Source of the DNA: Promethearchaeia archaeon
GTDB lineage: Archaea > Asgardarchaeota > Lokiarchaeia > Sigyniarchaeales > SOKP01
Length of the DNA: 64,000 nucleotides
Direction of reading: 5' to 3'
NCBI GenBank assembly: GCA_029856145.1
Contig: JAHQWK010000008.1
Coordinates: 124,001 to 188,000, forward strand
Part shown: positions 1 to 10,284 of the stretch, piece by piece
Numbering within the stretch: the stretch's first letter is position 1
How the letters are laid out: every line of letters begins with the position of its first letter
Notes under the pieces: model-generated
What the model was told of the DNA's origin: nothing
The model's database searches: none
The model's input: only the letters and a program-made list of their open reading frames with translations
Made by a program: the position numbers and the translations under genes

Positions 1-200
1 TCTAAGAATCTTTGTTTTGTCTTTTCAGCAAGTTCAGTATAATTCCCCTTCTTATACATTGCATAGGCTTGATTTAATAATTCAAGACATTTACGATATT
101 CTATATTCTTGAAATGATTTTCAGAAAGAGACACTAAGTAGTCTCCTTTTTTTTTATAAAATTCGATAAATTGCTCCGATGTATCAATTTTCCTATCCAT
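1..200 (-). CDS. Partial hypothetical protein, possibly TPR-like (3' end runs off window)
   Basis: Reverse strand reads MDRKIDTSEQFIEFYKKKGDYLVSLSENHFKNIEYRKCLELLNQAYAMYKKGNYTELAEKTKQRFL... open to the window edge; helical-repeat-like. Confidence 0.6.
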   Translation of the reverse strand, partial: MDRKIDTSEQFIEFYKKKGDYLVSLSENHFKNIEYRKCLELLNQAYAMYKKGNYTELAEKTKQRFL

Positions 201-269
201 TCTATTTTAACTATCCGAAATTTGAATTTAAATATATGATATCTTATATTGTTAATCATAATAAATTAA

Positions 270-698
270 CTATTGAAGATAGTTAAAAAAATCAGCATAC
301 CTTAAAACATGGCTTACCTCCAGAATTCTACCTGGCTCCTCTACTTTCTGCACTATTTTAATACAATCAGTTAACCTATTTGCCATCGGATTTTCTAACA
401 AAACATGATATCCTTTTTCTAATGTTAATAAAGTATGCTCTGTGTGCATCTGGTCACGAGTAAAAATAAATGCAACATCAACGAACTTTTTCTTAGAAAG
501 TAAATTCTCCCAACTTTCAAAATATCTTTCAGAAGGGATGTAATGTAATTTTGCAAAATTCTCACGTCTATTTTTTATAGGTTCTGCTACAGCAACAATT
601 TTCAGTTTTTTTTTATTTTTTATAGCATAATTTCCATAGACATAAAATCTTCTTCTTCCAGTTCACAATAAAACTGCTGTAACTGGCAATCTCATCAT
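270..698 (-). pseudogene. Decayed Gfo/Idh/MocA-family oxidoreductase N-terminal fragment
   Basis: Reverse strand reads MMRLPVTAVLL*TGRRRFYVYGNYAIKNKKKLKIVAVAEPIKNRRENFAKLHYIPSERYFESWENLLSKKKFVDVAFIFTRDQMHTEHTLLTLEKGYHVLLENPMANRLTDCIKIVQKVEEPGRILEVSHVLRYADFFNYLQ*. In-frame TGA at 663-665; no C-terminal domain. Confidence 0.75.
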
Positions 699-792
699 AA
701 AAACCAAAAGAATTAACTTAATAGATAGTAGAATTGAGTTTAAAAATATAATATATTTAATTTAATCGATTAAATTCTGATTTTATACTTTA

Positions 793-1044
793 TTAATCAA
801 TCTCTCTCTTACTTTTAAGATTTTCAAGTTGTTCTCTATAAGTAAAAACAGTTTTGGCTATCTCTCCCAAATATTCAGCGGGATTCATAGTTTTTCCACA
901 TTTGCTACATTTGAAGTCAAGCATTCCATCGATTGAAATTAGTGTTCCATTTTCACAATGAGCACATTGTTCAAATGACCATCTGTCTATAATTTTTATA
1001 ATATCTTCGATGAATTTTTCTTGGTTTAGTTTAGGCATGATCAT
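793..1044 (-). CDS. Small zinc-ribbon-like protein
   Basis: 83-aa ORF with CAHC...CSKC motif. Confidence 0.6.
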   Translation of the reverse strand: MIMPKLNQEKFIEDIIKIIDRWSFEQCAHCENGTLISIDGMLDFKCSKCGKTMNPAEYLGEIAKTVFTYREQLENLKSKREID

Positions 1045-1119
1045 TCACTTATTATTACACTCCAAATTATTAGTATTTTTAATTTTTTATTTTGGATTTT
1101 CATGATTGTAAATATCCCT

Positions 1120-2235
1120 TTAAGATTTTAAAACCCTGGGAATGAATCCTTCAAGCAGTAAAATGTCAAGTAAAACATTCGCAATCATAGCCTCTATAAC
1201 TGGGATCACTCTAGGTACTATACATGGGTCGTGTCGTCCTGAAAATTCAATTTCTACATTTTTCTTCGTTTCAATATTAACAGTTTTCTGAAGAATACCT
1301 ATAGAAGCAGTTGGTTTAACTGCAACAGTAAATTCAATTGGCATGCCTGTTGAAATTCCCCCGATAATTCCGCCAGCATCATTCTTAGTGGTTTGGACTT
1401 TCCCGTCCTTTATAATCCACGGGTCATTATGTTCAGAACCTTTCATTTTAGCCGCTTTAAAGCCAGCACCAAACTCTATCGCTTTTATCGCAGGAATCGC
1501 AAAAATCGCCTTACTAATGTTTGACTCAATACTATTGAATATAGGACCTCCCTTCCCCACGGGAAAATTTATAACTATACATTTTATAGTTCCGCCGATA
1601 GAATCTCTTTGTTTTTTAACCGTTTCGATTAATAACTCCATTGATTTTGATTTTTCCTGGTCAATTGCTCCAATAAGAGATTTTTCTCTTAACTCAAATG
1701 ATTTTTTAATCTCTTTTAGAGAATATTCTCTTTTATCAATAATGTTTCCAATACTTTTAGTATAAGCAAAAATCATGATTTCATATTTTTTTAAAATTTG
1801 TTTAGCGATAGCCCCTGCCATTACAAACCCTGCTGTAATTCTCCCAGAAAAACGGCCTGATCCACGTGGATCAGAGAATCCACGATATTTTCTTAATGCA
1901 GTATAATCAATATGTGATGGACGTAAAAAATTTCGATATTTTTCATATACTGATGAATCGATGTCTTTATTTTCAATTATTAAACAGAGAGGGGCTCCTG
2001 TTGTTTTATTTTCGAAAACACCTGACAACACTTTAACTTGTTCTTCTTCAAGACGAGGAGTTGTTAAATGTGATTGGCCTGGTTTTCTTCTATCAATTTC
2101 CCTTTGGATAAATTTTAAATCAAACTCTAATCCAGCGGGTACTCCATCTATTATAATTCCTACTAATTCTCCATGACTTTCTCCAAATGAAGTTATTCTA
2201 AAGATAGAACCAAATGAATTATCCAAATTTTTCAC
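1120..2235 (-). CDS. aroC: Chorismate synthase
   Basis: FGESHG, RPSHIDYTALRKYRGFSDPRGSGRFSGR, GRHDPCIVPR motifs. Confidence 0.97.
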   Translation of the reverse strand: MKNLDNSFGSIFRITSFGESHGELVGIIIDGVPAGLEFDLKFIQREIDRRKPGQSHLTTPRLEEEQVKVLSGVFENKTTGAPLCLIIENKDIDSSVYEKYRNFLRPSHIDYTALRKYRGFSDPRGSGRFSGRITAGFVMAGAIAKQILKKYEIMIFAYTKSIGNIIDKREYSLKEIKKSFELREKSLIGAIDQEKSKSMELLIETVKKQRDSIGGTIKCIVINFPVGKGGPIFNSIESNISKAIFAIPAIKAIEFGAGFKAAKMKGSEHNDPWIIKDGKVQTTKNDAGGIIGGISTGMPIEFTVAVKPTASIGILQKTVNIETKKNVEIEFSGRHDPCIVPRVIPVIEAMIANVLLDILLLEGFIPRVLKS

Positions 2236-2316
2236 GTCTATTGTGGATTAATAATACAATAGTCTTTCTTGATTATTTAATTAATATTATATCTATTACT
2301 TTCTATTTATTACTTA

Positions 2317-3633
2317 ATGAATTTTAAAATTAATCCAATAACTAACAGTTTAAATGGTGAGATCACAGCACCCGGATCTAAAAGCTATTCACATAGAGCC
2401 TTTATTGCCGCTAGTCTAGCTGAGGGTATTTCAATAATTAAAAAGCCCTTAACGAGTGGAGATGTCGCGTTTACCGTAAATATCTTAAAATCATTAGGAG
2501 TAAGAATTCTAAGAAGAAGCGATAATACATATATTATCAAGCGTGATAAAGATGCGTACAAACCCCTCAAAAAACCTTTTGATTGTGGAAATTCAGGTAC
2601 AACTCTAAGGATCTTCAGTGCTTTAAGTTTAATAATCGAAGGAGGACTTACACTGAAAGGAGATTTTTTAAGTCTTCAAAGACCAATAATACCTCTACTA
2701 AATTCATTACAACAATTAGGTGCGGATTTCAATTTATCAAAAAAGAAACTTAAAATTAAACGAATTAGTGAAGGATGTAATAAAGTTAAGATTCAAGGAG
2801 ATTTGAGTTCCCAGTTTTTAACTGCATTGCTCATATTATGTCCTCAATTAAAATGCAAAAAGCAAGATTATATCGAAATCGAACTTACATCTCCATTAGT
2901 CTCTAAACCTTTTGTAGAAATCACATTAGACGTATTAGATGTGTTCGGAATAAATATTCAAGCTAATTTCGAAACTAGAAAATTTTACATCACGAATGAA
3001 CAAAATTATCGTTCCCAGTCTTACGATATACCCGGAGATTTCTCTTCTGCAGCAAATATTATTGCTGCAGCAGTCTTGTCCAAAAAGCCATCATCAGTGA
3101 TTATTAATAATCTTACTTTTAAAAATAAACAAGGAGACAAAAAAATAGTTGAGATTCTAGAAAAAATGGGAGCAAATATCAAAATTAATAAAGATAATCA
3201 TCAGGTTATCATAAATGGGGAATTAACAGACAATCAATTAAAAGGAATTGAACTTGATTGCACTGACGTTCCAGATTTGTTTCCAATATTATCTGTTATT
3301 GGTGCTTTTGCCAAGGGAAAAACCATTCTTCATAATGCATCTAATCTACGATTAAAAGAAACTGATAGAATAACTACCATGGCTAGAGAATTAAAGAAGA
3401 TGGGAGTTAAAGTTATTGAAGAAGATGATAAATTGACAATATTTCATTGTGATAAACTTAACGGAACTACAATAAATCATAATAATGATCACAGAATTGC
3501 AATGGCATGCACTATAGCAGCTTTATATGCAGATTCTAGTTCATATATACAAAGTAGCGAAATTGTAAAAGATTCATATCCTTCTTTTTTTGAAGATTTG
3601 AAAGAATTAGGCGTCCAATTAGAAGCAGTTTGA
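2317..3633 (+). CDS. aroA: 3-phosphoshikimate 1-carboxyvinyltransferase (EPSP synthase)
   Basis: PGSKSYSHRA, DCGNSGTTLR, RLKETDRI, NHNNDHRIAMA motifs. Confidence 0.97.
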   Translation: MNFKINPITNSLNGEITAPGSKSYSHRAFIAASLAEGISIIKKPLTSGDVAFTVNILKSLGVRILRRSDNTYIIKRDKDAYKPLKKPFDCGNSGTTLRIFSALSLIIEGGLTLKGDFLSLQRPIIPLLNSLQQLGADFNLSKKKLKIKRISEGCNKVKIQGDLSSQFLTALLILCPQLKCKKQDYIEIELTSPLVSKPFVEITLDVLDVFGINIQANFETRKFYITNEQNYRSQSYDIPGDFSSAANIIAAAVLSKKPSSVIINNLTFKNKQGDKKIVEILEKMGANIKINKDNHQVIINGELTDNQLKGIELDCTDVPDLFPILSVIGAFAKGKTILHNASNLRLKETDRITTMARELKKMGVKVIEEDDKLTIFHCDKLNGTTINHNNDHRIAMACTIAALYADSSSYIQSSEIVKDSYPSFFEDLKELGVQLEAV

Positions 3634-3644
3634 GCGTTTATAAC

Positions 3645-4055
3645 TTATCTAAACGACTTTTGACGTCGAGCCCTAGCTTTTTTGCCTCCAAATTTTTTTG
3701 GCTCTGTCCTTCTAGAATCACCAGATAATAGAGAATCATCATATTCTCTAAGGGTTTTCTCAATTGTTTTTGTACCAATAAACTTATTAATAGATTTAGC
3801 TATTGCTATCCGAACTGCATCTGTTTGACCCATGATCCCACCACCCTTAACCTTGACATTGATATCACATTTTTCAAGCTTAGGATGATTAATAATTTCT
3901 AGGACTTCTTGAATTCTCAATCTTGCAATTTCAGGTTCATATAATTGTAAAAGAACATTATTTATCTTTACTTGGCCTTTTGCGGGATGTTTTAAAATAG
4001 CCCTTGCTATAGCAGATTTCCTTTTTCCTGATGCTTGAATCATTTTCATTGACAT
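3645..4055 (-). CDS. rps9: 30S ribosomal protein S9
   Basis: Archaeal uS9: ASGKRKSAIARAI ... RREYDDSLLSGDSRRTEPKKFGGKKARARRQKSFR-type C-terminus. Confidence 0.97.
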   Translation of the reverse strand: MSMKMIQASGKRKSAIARAILKHPAKGQVKINNVLLQLYEPEIARLRIQEVLEIINHPKLEKCDINVKVKGGGIMGQTDAVRIAIAKSINKFIGTKTIEKTLREYDDSLLSGDSRRTEPKKFGGKKARARRQKSFR

Positions 4056-4058
4056 TTC

Positions 4059-4532
4059 TTACACCTCAATTTCATTTTTCTTCCAACCTATTCGTTGACA
4101 TAGATCTTCTAAGGTAATATACCTGTTATAATAAGAAAGCCGAGTTTTATCTACGTTATTAACTTCATTAGGGACTAATGTTTGATACTTTTTTTTAAAC
4201 CGTTCTGGGATATCTGAAATATAAAGATGAACTCTCTTAATAGCTTCTTTTCCTCTAAGCTTCTTTCTTGGTAACATTTGTTTTATTACTCTTCTCATAA
4301 AAGTATCTGGTCTCCTTTCATGAAATGGTCCTCTACGTGGATTAGTAGCAGTAGATATTTTCAATTTTGCTAAATATTTTTCATGAATATCTTCTTTTCT
4401 TCCACTAATGATCGCATCCTTCGTATTAATAATTACTATATACTCTCCTAAAAGAGCTTTTTTAGCAATTATTGAACAGAATCTACCTAATATTTTGTTT
4501 GTTGCATCATATAGTTGATATTCGATTGACAT
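4059..4532 (-). CDS. rpl13: 50S ribosomal protein L13
   Basis: uL13-like sequence in the usual archaeal order L18e-L13-S9. Confidence 0.95.
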   Translation of the reverse strand: MSIEYQLYDATNKILGRFCSIIAKKALLGEYIVIINTKDAIISGRKEDIHEKYLAKLKISTATNPRRGPFHERRPDTFMRRVIKQMLPRKKLRGKEAIKRVHLYISDIPERFKKKYQTLVPNEVNNVDKTRLSYYNRYITLEDLCQRIGWKKNEIEV

Positions 4533-4565
4533 ATACGTTTCACGTTTAAATTATTATTTGATATT

Positions 4566-4922
4566 TTAATGTAGGATTTTTACTCCACTTCCTTTAGGAT
4601 TTTGCTCTACTAATTCTTCAATTGAAATTAATTTACTTCCTGATGATTCAATTTTTTTTTTAGCTGTTTTTGAATATTCTAAGCATGCGATTGTGAGAGT
4701 GTGATCCAATTCTCCCATCCCTAATATTTTTCCAGGAACAACAATTTTATCGCTTTTTTTCGTATTCTTATTTATATGATATAAATTTGCTTTAACTCTA
4801 TTCCTTCTGGGACCACTTAAGCTTTTTGAGACAGTTTTCCATATTTTTATCTGTGTTTTCCATAAATCTCTAATTAATTTTCTTACGTAATAATTCGACG
4901 GTCCGGTTATTTTATGAGACAT
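4566..4922 (-). CDS. rpl18e: 50S ribosomal protein L18e
   Basis: VVPGKILGMGELDHTLTIAC motif; position between rpoD and rpl13. Confidence 0.94.
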   Translation of the reverse strand: MSHKITGPSNYYVRKLIRDLWKTQIKIWKTVSKSLSGPRRNRVKANLYHINKNTKKSDKIVVPGKILGMGELDHTLTIACLEYSKTAKKKIESSGSKLISIEELVEQNPKGSGVKILH

Positions 4923-4992
4923 GTAAAAAAACGCTCTAATTCATTAATTCTGATATCTTAAATTTTTAATATTTTAATAATTTTTTGATAAT

Positions 4993-5826
4993 TCACGATT
5001 CTATCTCTACTTCTCCAAGTTTTTCAACAAATTCATCGATTTTTTCTAAGAAAATCTCAAAGGTTTTCTTCAAAATAACATCAAACGCAAGAACTCCATC
5101 ACTCTCGATTAAAAAAATATAACTTTTTTCTTTCCACGATACTTTTATCGCTTCCTCTGGACAATCATTCTGACAAGAGTTACAAAGTGTGCAAGTTTTC
5201 CAATAGTCTTCTAATAATATTGGTGTTTTTTTATTGGAAAAGTCATATAATCCTTCTGGACACATTCTTGAAACAATACACTTATCTGGGCATTTTGCAC
5301 ATTTAGAATCATCAAAATCTATTTGAGGATAAAACCTATAGAAAATATTTGAGACTGTTTGAAATTTGACATGTTCTTTTCCTATTCCTAATACAGCATA
5401 AGCTTCAATTATCACTTTATCATTTTTATCAATTTTTACTAATGGAATATTTGGTTCTACGGGTACTATTTTAGGGTCATTTGAATTTAAATCCCTAGAA
5501 TAAATTTCCATAGGTGTATTTGTTGTATTAGTAACCTCACATGTTAAAGATACCTGGCAAAGAGGGCATCCAAATCCTCCGCACTCACACTCTCTTGGTA
5601 GTTTATACGTTTCTAGGTCAGTAGTTAAAGGAATTAAGCCTAAACGATGACTGATTATCTCATCATAGAGAGGCGAATCATTCTTCAGTATGATAACCTC
5701 ATCTACTGCCATTACAGGTATTTCAGAAATTATAATTCTTCGAATAGCGTTTGCCATCTCAATAGATATATTCTCAACAACAAACTTTAAATTACGCTTT
5801 GTTCTTTCAAGAATTTCGAGGCTCAT
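4993..5826 (-). CDS. rpoD: DNA-directed RNA polymerase subunit D with ferredoxin-like domain
   Basis: NAIRRIIISEIPVMAVDEVIILKNDSPLYDEIISHRLGLIPL; Cys clusters CAKCPDKCIVSRMC and CTLCNSCQNDCPEEAI. Confidence 0.96.
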   Translation of the reverse strand: MSLEILERTKRNLKFVVENISIEMANAIRRIIISEIPVMAVDEVIILKNDSPLYDEIISHRLGLIPLTTDLETYKLPRECECGGFGCPLCQVSLTCEVTNTTNTPMEIYSRDLNSNDPKIVPVEPNIPLVKIDKNDKVIIEAYAVLGIGKEHVKFQTVSNIFYRFYPQIDFDDSKCAKCPDKCIVSRMCPEGLYDFSNKKTPILLEDYWKTCTLCNSCQNDCPEEAIKVSWKEKSYIFLIESDGVLAFDVILKKTFEIFLEKIDEFVEKLGEVEIES

Positions 5827-5931
5827 AATGATACAAAATATTAATCTTCTATATAAAATTCGAATAAATTAAAAAATCTATCATTTTAGATAAATTTTAT
5901 TATTCTAAAGAAAAAATAAGAATATTGATAA

Positions 5932-7260
5932 TTAGTAAAACTTCAAATATTCATATGCTTTATTTTTAGGCTGAAAACAATATTTTATTTCTTGGAAATC
6001 TTTTCGAAATTCTGCTACTTCATTTTTTACTTTTTTAGGGTCTTTCTTCTCAATAATCAATTTCTTAAAAAAATCTGCAATATCAACCATTTCACTTTTA
6101 CCCATTCCTAGCCTTGTAACTTCAGAAGTTCCCATTCTCAAACCACCTGGATTTTGATAATGTCTACCATGAGTAAGATCATATGGTAAAAGATTACGAT
6201 TAAGTATTATATTAGCCTCTTCTAATAATTTCTCAATGTCTCCACCTAAACCAATAGTTTTCTCAAATTCAGTTATATCAACCACAATCTGATGAGATTC
6301 AGTAAACCCTTTATGTTCCATCAATACTTTTAAACCTTGGTCAGATAAAGCTTGACCAAGAGCTTTTGCATTTTCAATAACATTTTTATGATAATTTTTC
6401 CCAAATTCTAGCATTTCTGCTAAAGCAACAGCCAAACCGGCAACATGATGAAGATGATGATTAGATAGTAAGGCTGGAAAAGCGCAAGCTCTCAGTTTAT
6501 CAATTAAGTCTTCTCTATTTGATACTAATGTGCCATGTTGAGGTCCGGGAAGTGTCTTATGTGTACTCATTGTCATGGCATCTGCTCCTTCTCTTAGTGG
6601 GTCTTGAAAATATCCTGAACCAATCAAACCAGCAACGTGTGCTGCGTCATAACCAACATATGCTCCAACTTCTTTCGCAACATCACCAAGCTCTTTAACA
6701 GGATGAGGGAATAAAAATACAGAACCACCAAATAAGACCAGTTCAGGTTCAAATTCTCTGATAATTTTTGCTGAAGCATCAATATCAAGATTCATTTCAT
6801 CATTATCAAATGCTAAATATTCAACATTTATTCCTCTTGTCGTTCCAGCAGTACCAAAAATCTCTCTCCCGCTTTTTGCAAATCTTGGACCATGGGAAAT
6901 GTGACCTCCCCGAACAATAGACATACAACACATTTTACCATTATTATCTGAAGTAAATGCATTATACATAACTAAATTCGCTACAACTCCAGATACAGGT
7001 CTCACGTCGGCATGAATACAATCATAATATTGCTTAGTAAGTTCCATACAAATATCTTCAATTTGGTCAATGTAAGTGCATCCAGCATAAACCCTCTGGC
7101 CACTCCATCCTTCTGCATAGCGATGTGAGAAATCAGAAGCACATGCCTCATCAACAGCGGGACTAGTGATATTTTCAGAAGCAATTAGAGGAATGGATTT
7201 TTGGAACCATTCATGATGTGCTAATAAAAGATTTCGGATTTCACTTAGTTTTTTTTTCAC
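5932..7260 (-). CDS. glyA: Serine hydroxymethyltransferase
   Basis: SENITSPAV, SHRYAEGW, MTMSTHKTLPGPQHG (PLP lysine region). Confidence 0.96.
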   Translation of the reverse strand: MKKKLSEIRNLLLAHHEWFQKSIPLIASENITSPAVDEACASDFSHRYAEGWSGQRVYAGCTYIDQIEDICMELTKQYYDCIHADVRPVSGVVANLVMYNAFTSDNNGKMCCMSIVRGGHISHGPRFAKSGREIFGTAGTTRGINVEYLAFDNDEMNLDIDASAKIIREFEPELVLFGGSVFLFPHPVKELGDVAKEVGAYVGYDAAHVAGLIGSGYFQDPLREGADAMTMSTHKTLPGPQHGTLVSNREDLIDKLRACAFPALLSNHHLHHVAGLAVALAEMLEFGKNYHKNVIENAKALGQALSDQGLKVLMEHKGFTESHQIVVDITEFEKTIGLGGDIEKLLEEANIILNRNLLPYDLTHGRHYQNPGGLRMGTSEVTRLGMGKSEMVDIADFFKKLIIEKKDPKKVKNEVAEFRKDFQEIKYCFQPKNKAYEYLKFY

Positions 7261-7436
7261 CTTTAATCAATCCTTTCCATTAATTTTAAATGTTATTTAA
7301 ATAATAACTTTACAATTTTTTTAAACCTTTTTCAGATCTCTCAATAATTAGTTAAAATTTACTAAAAAAACAAGAAATATGAAAGAAATTTACTTAAAGG
7401 AGTTAAATGTGAAAATTATATAAAATCTATTAGTAT

Positions 7437-8354
7437 TTAATCTTTAGATCTTTCAAGAATTAATCTGGCTTCAAATAAATTTAATTTTTTACCAGCTTTT
7501 TGCTTTTCTAAAGCTGTTTCTAGTTGCTGTTTTTTCATTTTTTCAATCATTTCATTCTTTTTTCTTCTTTCATTAAATTTTGCTGTTGGCTTTTTTCCTG
7601 GAATGTAAGGTTTTTTACCTTTGTACATCTTTTTACTTTGATTCATTGATTTCAAATATTGCTCATGAAAACGATCAGCTGTCTTTTTATTCTCAATTAA
7701 ATCCTCTTCGAGTTTTCTTTTATCTTCTTTTAGTTTGTCTACATTCTGGAACTTCTGTAGCATTTTAGAATGATTTTCTTGGGATTTATCTGACCATTTG
7801 CTTAATTGTTCATAGATTTTATTAAGATTGATCTTTACTATTTCAATTTTTCTCTCGATTTTGAAAAGGTCGTTATTTTTCTGCTCTGATAAATACTCTT
7901 GTTTCATAGCTGCTAATTCTCTTATTTTATCAACTATAGTATTTTCTTCATTTATATCGAGTTTTTCGGTTTCAATTATTCTCTCTAAATTTTCTATTTT
8001 ACGTTCTATTTGTTTCATCGAGAGAGGTTGTTTGTTATCCTTTGTATCTTTTCCTAATTTTTGTATATTTCTCTTTTCTTCAAATAAATTATCTAATAAA
8101 GTTTTATATTCAATTTTTTTTTCTTTTAATTGTTTAACTTTATTATTCCAGTAATCTCTTTTCTTTTTGTATTTCTCCTTAGCAATTTTTAACGAATTAG
8201 CAATTTCTATTTCAATTTCTTGGAGATCATTGATAAACTTTTTTGTCTTTTGATTTAAACCGTCTCTTTTTTGCCGTGAATCTTCAATCTGGAACTGAAG
8301 ATCTCTAAAAGATGTTCGGGACGTTTGGGTGTTCCGGTTTCTTTCTTTACTCAT
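7437..8354 (-). CDS. Archaeal coiled-coil protein
   Basis: 305-aa Lys/Glu-rich heptad-like sequence over almost its whole length. Confidence 0.7.
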   Translation of the reverse strand: MSKERNRNTQTSRTSFRDLQFQIEDSRQKRDGLNQKTKKFINDLQEIEIEIANSLKIAKEKYKKKRDYWNNKVKQLKEKKIEYKTLLDNLFEEKRNIQKLGKDTKDNKQPLSMKQIERKIENLERIIETEKLDINEENTIVDKIRELAAMKQEYLSEQKNNDLFKIERKIEIVKINLNKIYEQLSKWSDKSQENHSKMLQKFQNVDKLKEDKRKLEEDLIENKKTADRFHEQYLKSMNQSKKMYKGKKPYIPGKKPTAKFNERRKKNEMIEKMKKQQLETALEKQKAGKKLNLFEARLILERSKD

Positions 8355-8496
8355 AAATTAATTCATTAAAGAGTATTTATAAAAAGATTTTTATAAGTTT
8401 AATATTATTGAGAGTTGTATATTTTTTATATATTTTCGTAAATAAATTAATAATAAAAGAAAGCTTTCTTATCAAGAATTAAAGATTTAAATACTC

Positions 8497-9390
8497 TTGA
8501 AATGGAAAAAGATAGAACTTAATATGAGCTCTGAAGTAATTAAAGAAAATGATTTAATCTTTTTGATTCTTGATCAAAAAAGAAGATGGCTAGTTCAAGT
8601 GAGATCTGGGGGCACTTTTCATACGCATAGAGGAATAATTGAGTTTAACGAAATTATTGGTAAAAATTTTGGTTCTGTTGTATTTTCCAAACCGTTTGAA
8701 ACTCAAGGTTATAAGTTCTTTGTATTAAAACCATTACCATCTGATTATATTCTTCATATGTCTCGGAAAACTCAAATTATATATCCTGAAGATACTGGAT
8801 TAATTTTAGTATATTCCGGAATTGGTCCTGGGAGTGTGATTGTTGAAGCAGGATGTGGTTCTGGAGCTCTCACATGTATATTAGGTAATTTTGTCAGTCC
8901 AAATGGACATATTTACTCATATGATATTAATGAAAAATCAATTAAAAGAGCAAAATTAAATGTAAAAAAAGCGGAATTAGAGGATGTTGTCACAATTCAA
9001 TATGGAGATATTCTAAACGATGATCTTCAACATAAAAATGTAGATGTTGTTGTCTTAGATATGGCTACTCCCTGGAATGCTATTGAGAAAATTAAAAACT
9101 ACTTAAAATATAGTGGAACAGTTGTATCTTTTTCTCCAACAATAGAGCAGGTTAAAAAAACAGTCTCGGCGATGAAAAGTCAAAACTTTATTGAAGTAAA
9201 CACATATGAATTAATAAAAAGAAAAATCCAAGTAAAGGAAAATGCTACACGACCAGAAGTAAGAATGATTGGCCATACGGGATATTTAACATTTGGGCGA
9301 AAAATTGAAGATATAAAAAATCCATATAGAGAACAAAAACCAAAAGCAAAAGAAGTAATAAATATGAATGGAATGCCGTTAAGAGGATGA
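8497..9390 (+). CDS. trmI: tRNA (adenine-58-N1)-methyltransferase TrmI-like
   Basis: Rossmann VEAGCGSGALTCIL, YPEDTGLIL, RPEVRMIGHTGYLTFGRK. Confidence 0.9.
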   Translation: MKWKKIELNMSSEVIKENDLIFLILDQKRRWLVQVRSGGTFHTHRGIIEFNEIIGKNFGSVVFSKPFETQGYKFFVLKPLPSDYILHMSRKTQIIYPEDTGLILVYSGIGPGSVIVEAGCGSGALTCILGNFVSPNGHIYSYDINEKSIKRAKLNVKKAELEDVVTIQYGDILNDDLQHKNVDVVVLDMATPWNAIEKIKNYLKYSGTVVSFSPTIEQVKKTVSAMKSQNFIEVNTYELIKRKIQVKENATRPEVRMIGHTGYLTFGRKIEDIKNPYREQKPKAKEVINMNGMPLRG

Positions 9391-9397
9391 TTTTTTT

Positions 9398-9730
9398 ATG
9401 GAAATTGACTATAAAGATTTTTTAAAATTAGATATACGAGTTGGACTAGTTAAAAGTTGTGAAAAAATTCCAAAATCAAACAATCTCTATAAATTAATGG
9501 TGGATTGTGGAGAGAAAGACTTAAGACAAATTATTACTGGAATTGTTCATTATTATACCCCAGAAGAATTGATTAATGAGAAGATTGTTGTTTTAACAAA
9601 CCTAAAACCACGAAAAATTATGGGTATCGAAAGTCAGGGGATGTTACTTGCGGCTGATCTTAACAATGAACCATTCTTATTAAAAATAGACGAGAAAAAG
9701 CCGATTCCCCCGGGAGCCAAAATAAAATAG
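9398..9730 (+). CDS. tRNA-binding OB-fold protein (MetRS beta / Trbp111-like)
   Basis: DFLKLDIRVGLV...SNNLYKL.VDCGEKD.RQIITGI...NLKPRKIMGIESQGMLLAA. Confidence 0.92.
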   Translation: MEIDYKDFLKLDIRVGLVKSCEKIPKSNNLYKLMVDCGEKDLRQIITGIVHYYTPEELINEKIVVLTNLKPRKIMGIESQGMLLAADLNNEPFLLKIDEKKPIPPGAKIK

Positions 9731-10153
9731 TTAAAATCCTTTTAATTGAGACCCAGTTTTAAACTCTTTCTTTTTCTTAAATCGTTCTGTTTTAAAAAAA
9801 TGCTTCTTCTTTTCTGGTAATATTTCTATATATTTTCTTAATATATTTTCAACATAATCCTTTGTAGGCTTACTACTTGTAATTTTATTCGGTTGAGATA
9901 AATATTCTAATATTTCTTTATTTTTTGCATTGTAGGATAAGCCTAAATTCTTTAATGGAATATGTATAGAATGTAAAAACCATCCAGATGTTTTCTTATC
10001 ATGAGCCATTACTTTTAAGATATTAACATTTTCTTTTTTTATTTTAACATCAATTAACTTTTTACCAGGACGGATGATTATTGATACATATTCTGGAATC
10101 TGATTTCGCTGATTGTGTATCTTTTTATAAAAATTTTCAAGTCTTTTACTCAT
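9731..10153 (-). CDS. Conserved hypothetical basic protein
   Basis: 140-aa ORF, coding-like composition, Lys-rich C-terminus. Confidence 0.5.
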   Translation of the reverse strand: MSKRLENFYKKIHNQRNQIPEYVSIIIRPGKKLIDVKIKKENVNILKVMAHDKKTSGWFLHSIHIPLKNLGLSYNAKNKEILEYLSQPNKITSSKPTKDYVENILRKYIEILPEKKKHFFKTERFKKKKEFKTGSQLKGF

Positions 10154-10284
10154 AATTAATTCAATAAGTTAACATTGCATTGTTGAAAACTATATCATAT
10201 TAAAAAGAATAAATTAAAATTCATAATTAAATTTATTATTTAAAAGATTTAGCCTATATTCTTTAATAATTAAAGGAAGGCAAA

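Noticed and set aside
663-665. In-frame TGA as a possible selenocysteine codon
   Set aside because: Asgard archaea can use Sec, but this position is a glycine in the nucleotide-binding loop and the gene is also C-terminally truncated, so nonsense decay is simpler.
1343-2176. + strand ORFs (140 aa and 71 aa) antisense to aroC
   Set aside because: Fully covered by the confidently identified chorismate synthase; typical shadow ORFs.
7580-8154. + strand ORFs antisense to the coiled-coil gene
   Set aside because: Phe/Ser/Leu-rich translation is the complement of Lys/Glu-rich coiled-coil codons; not a real protein.
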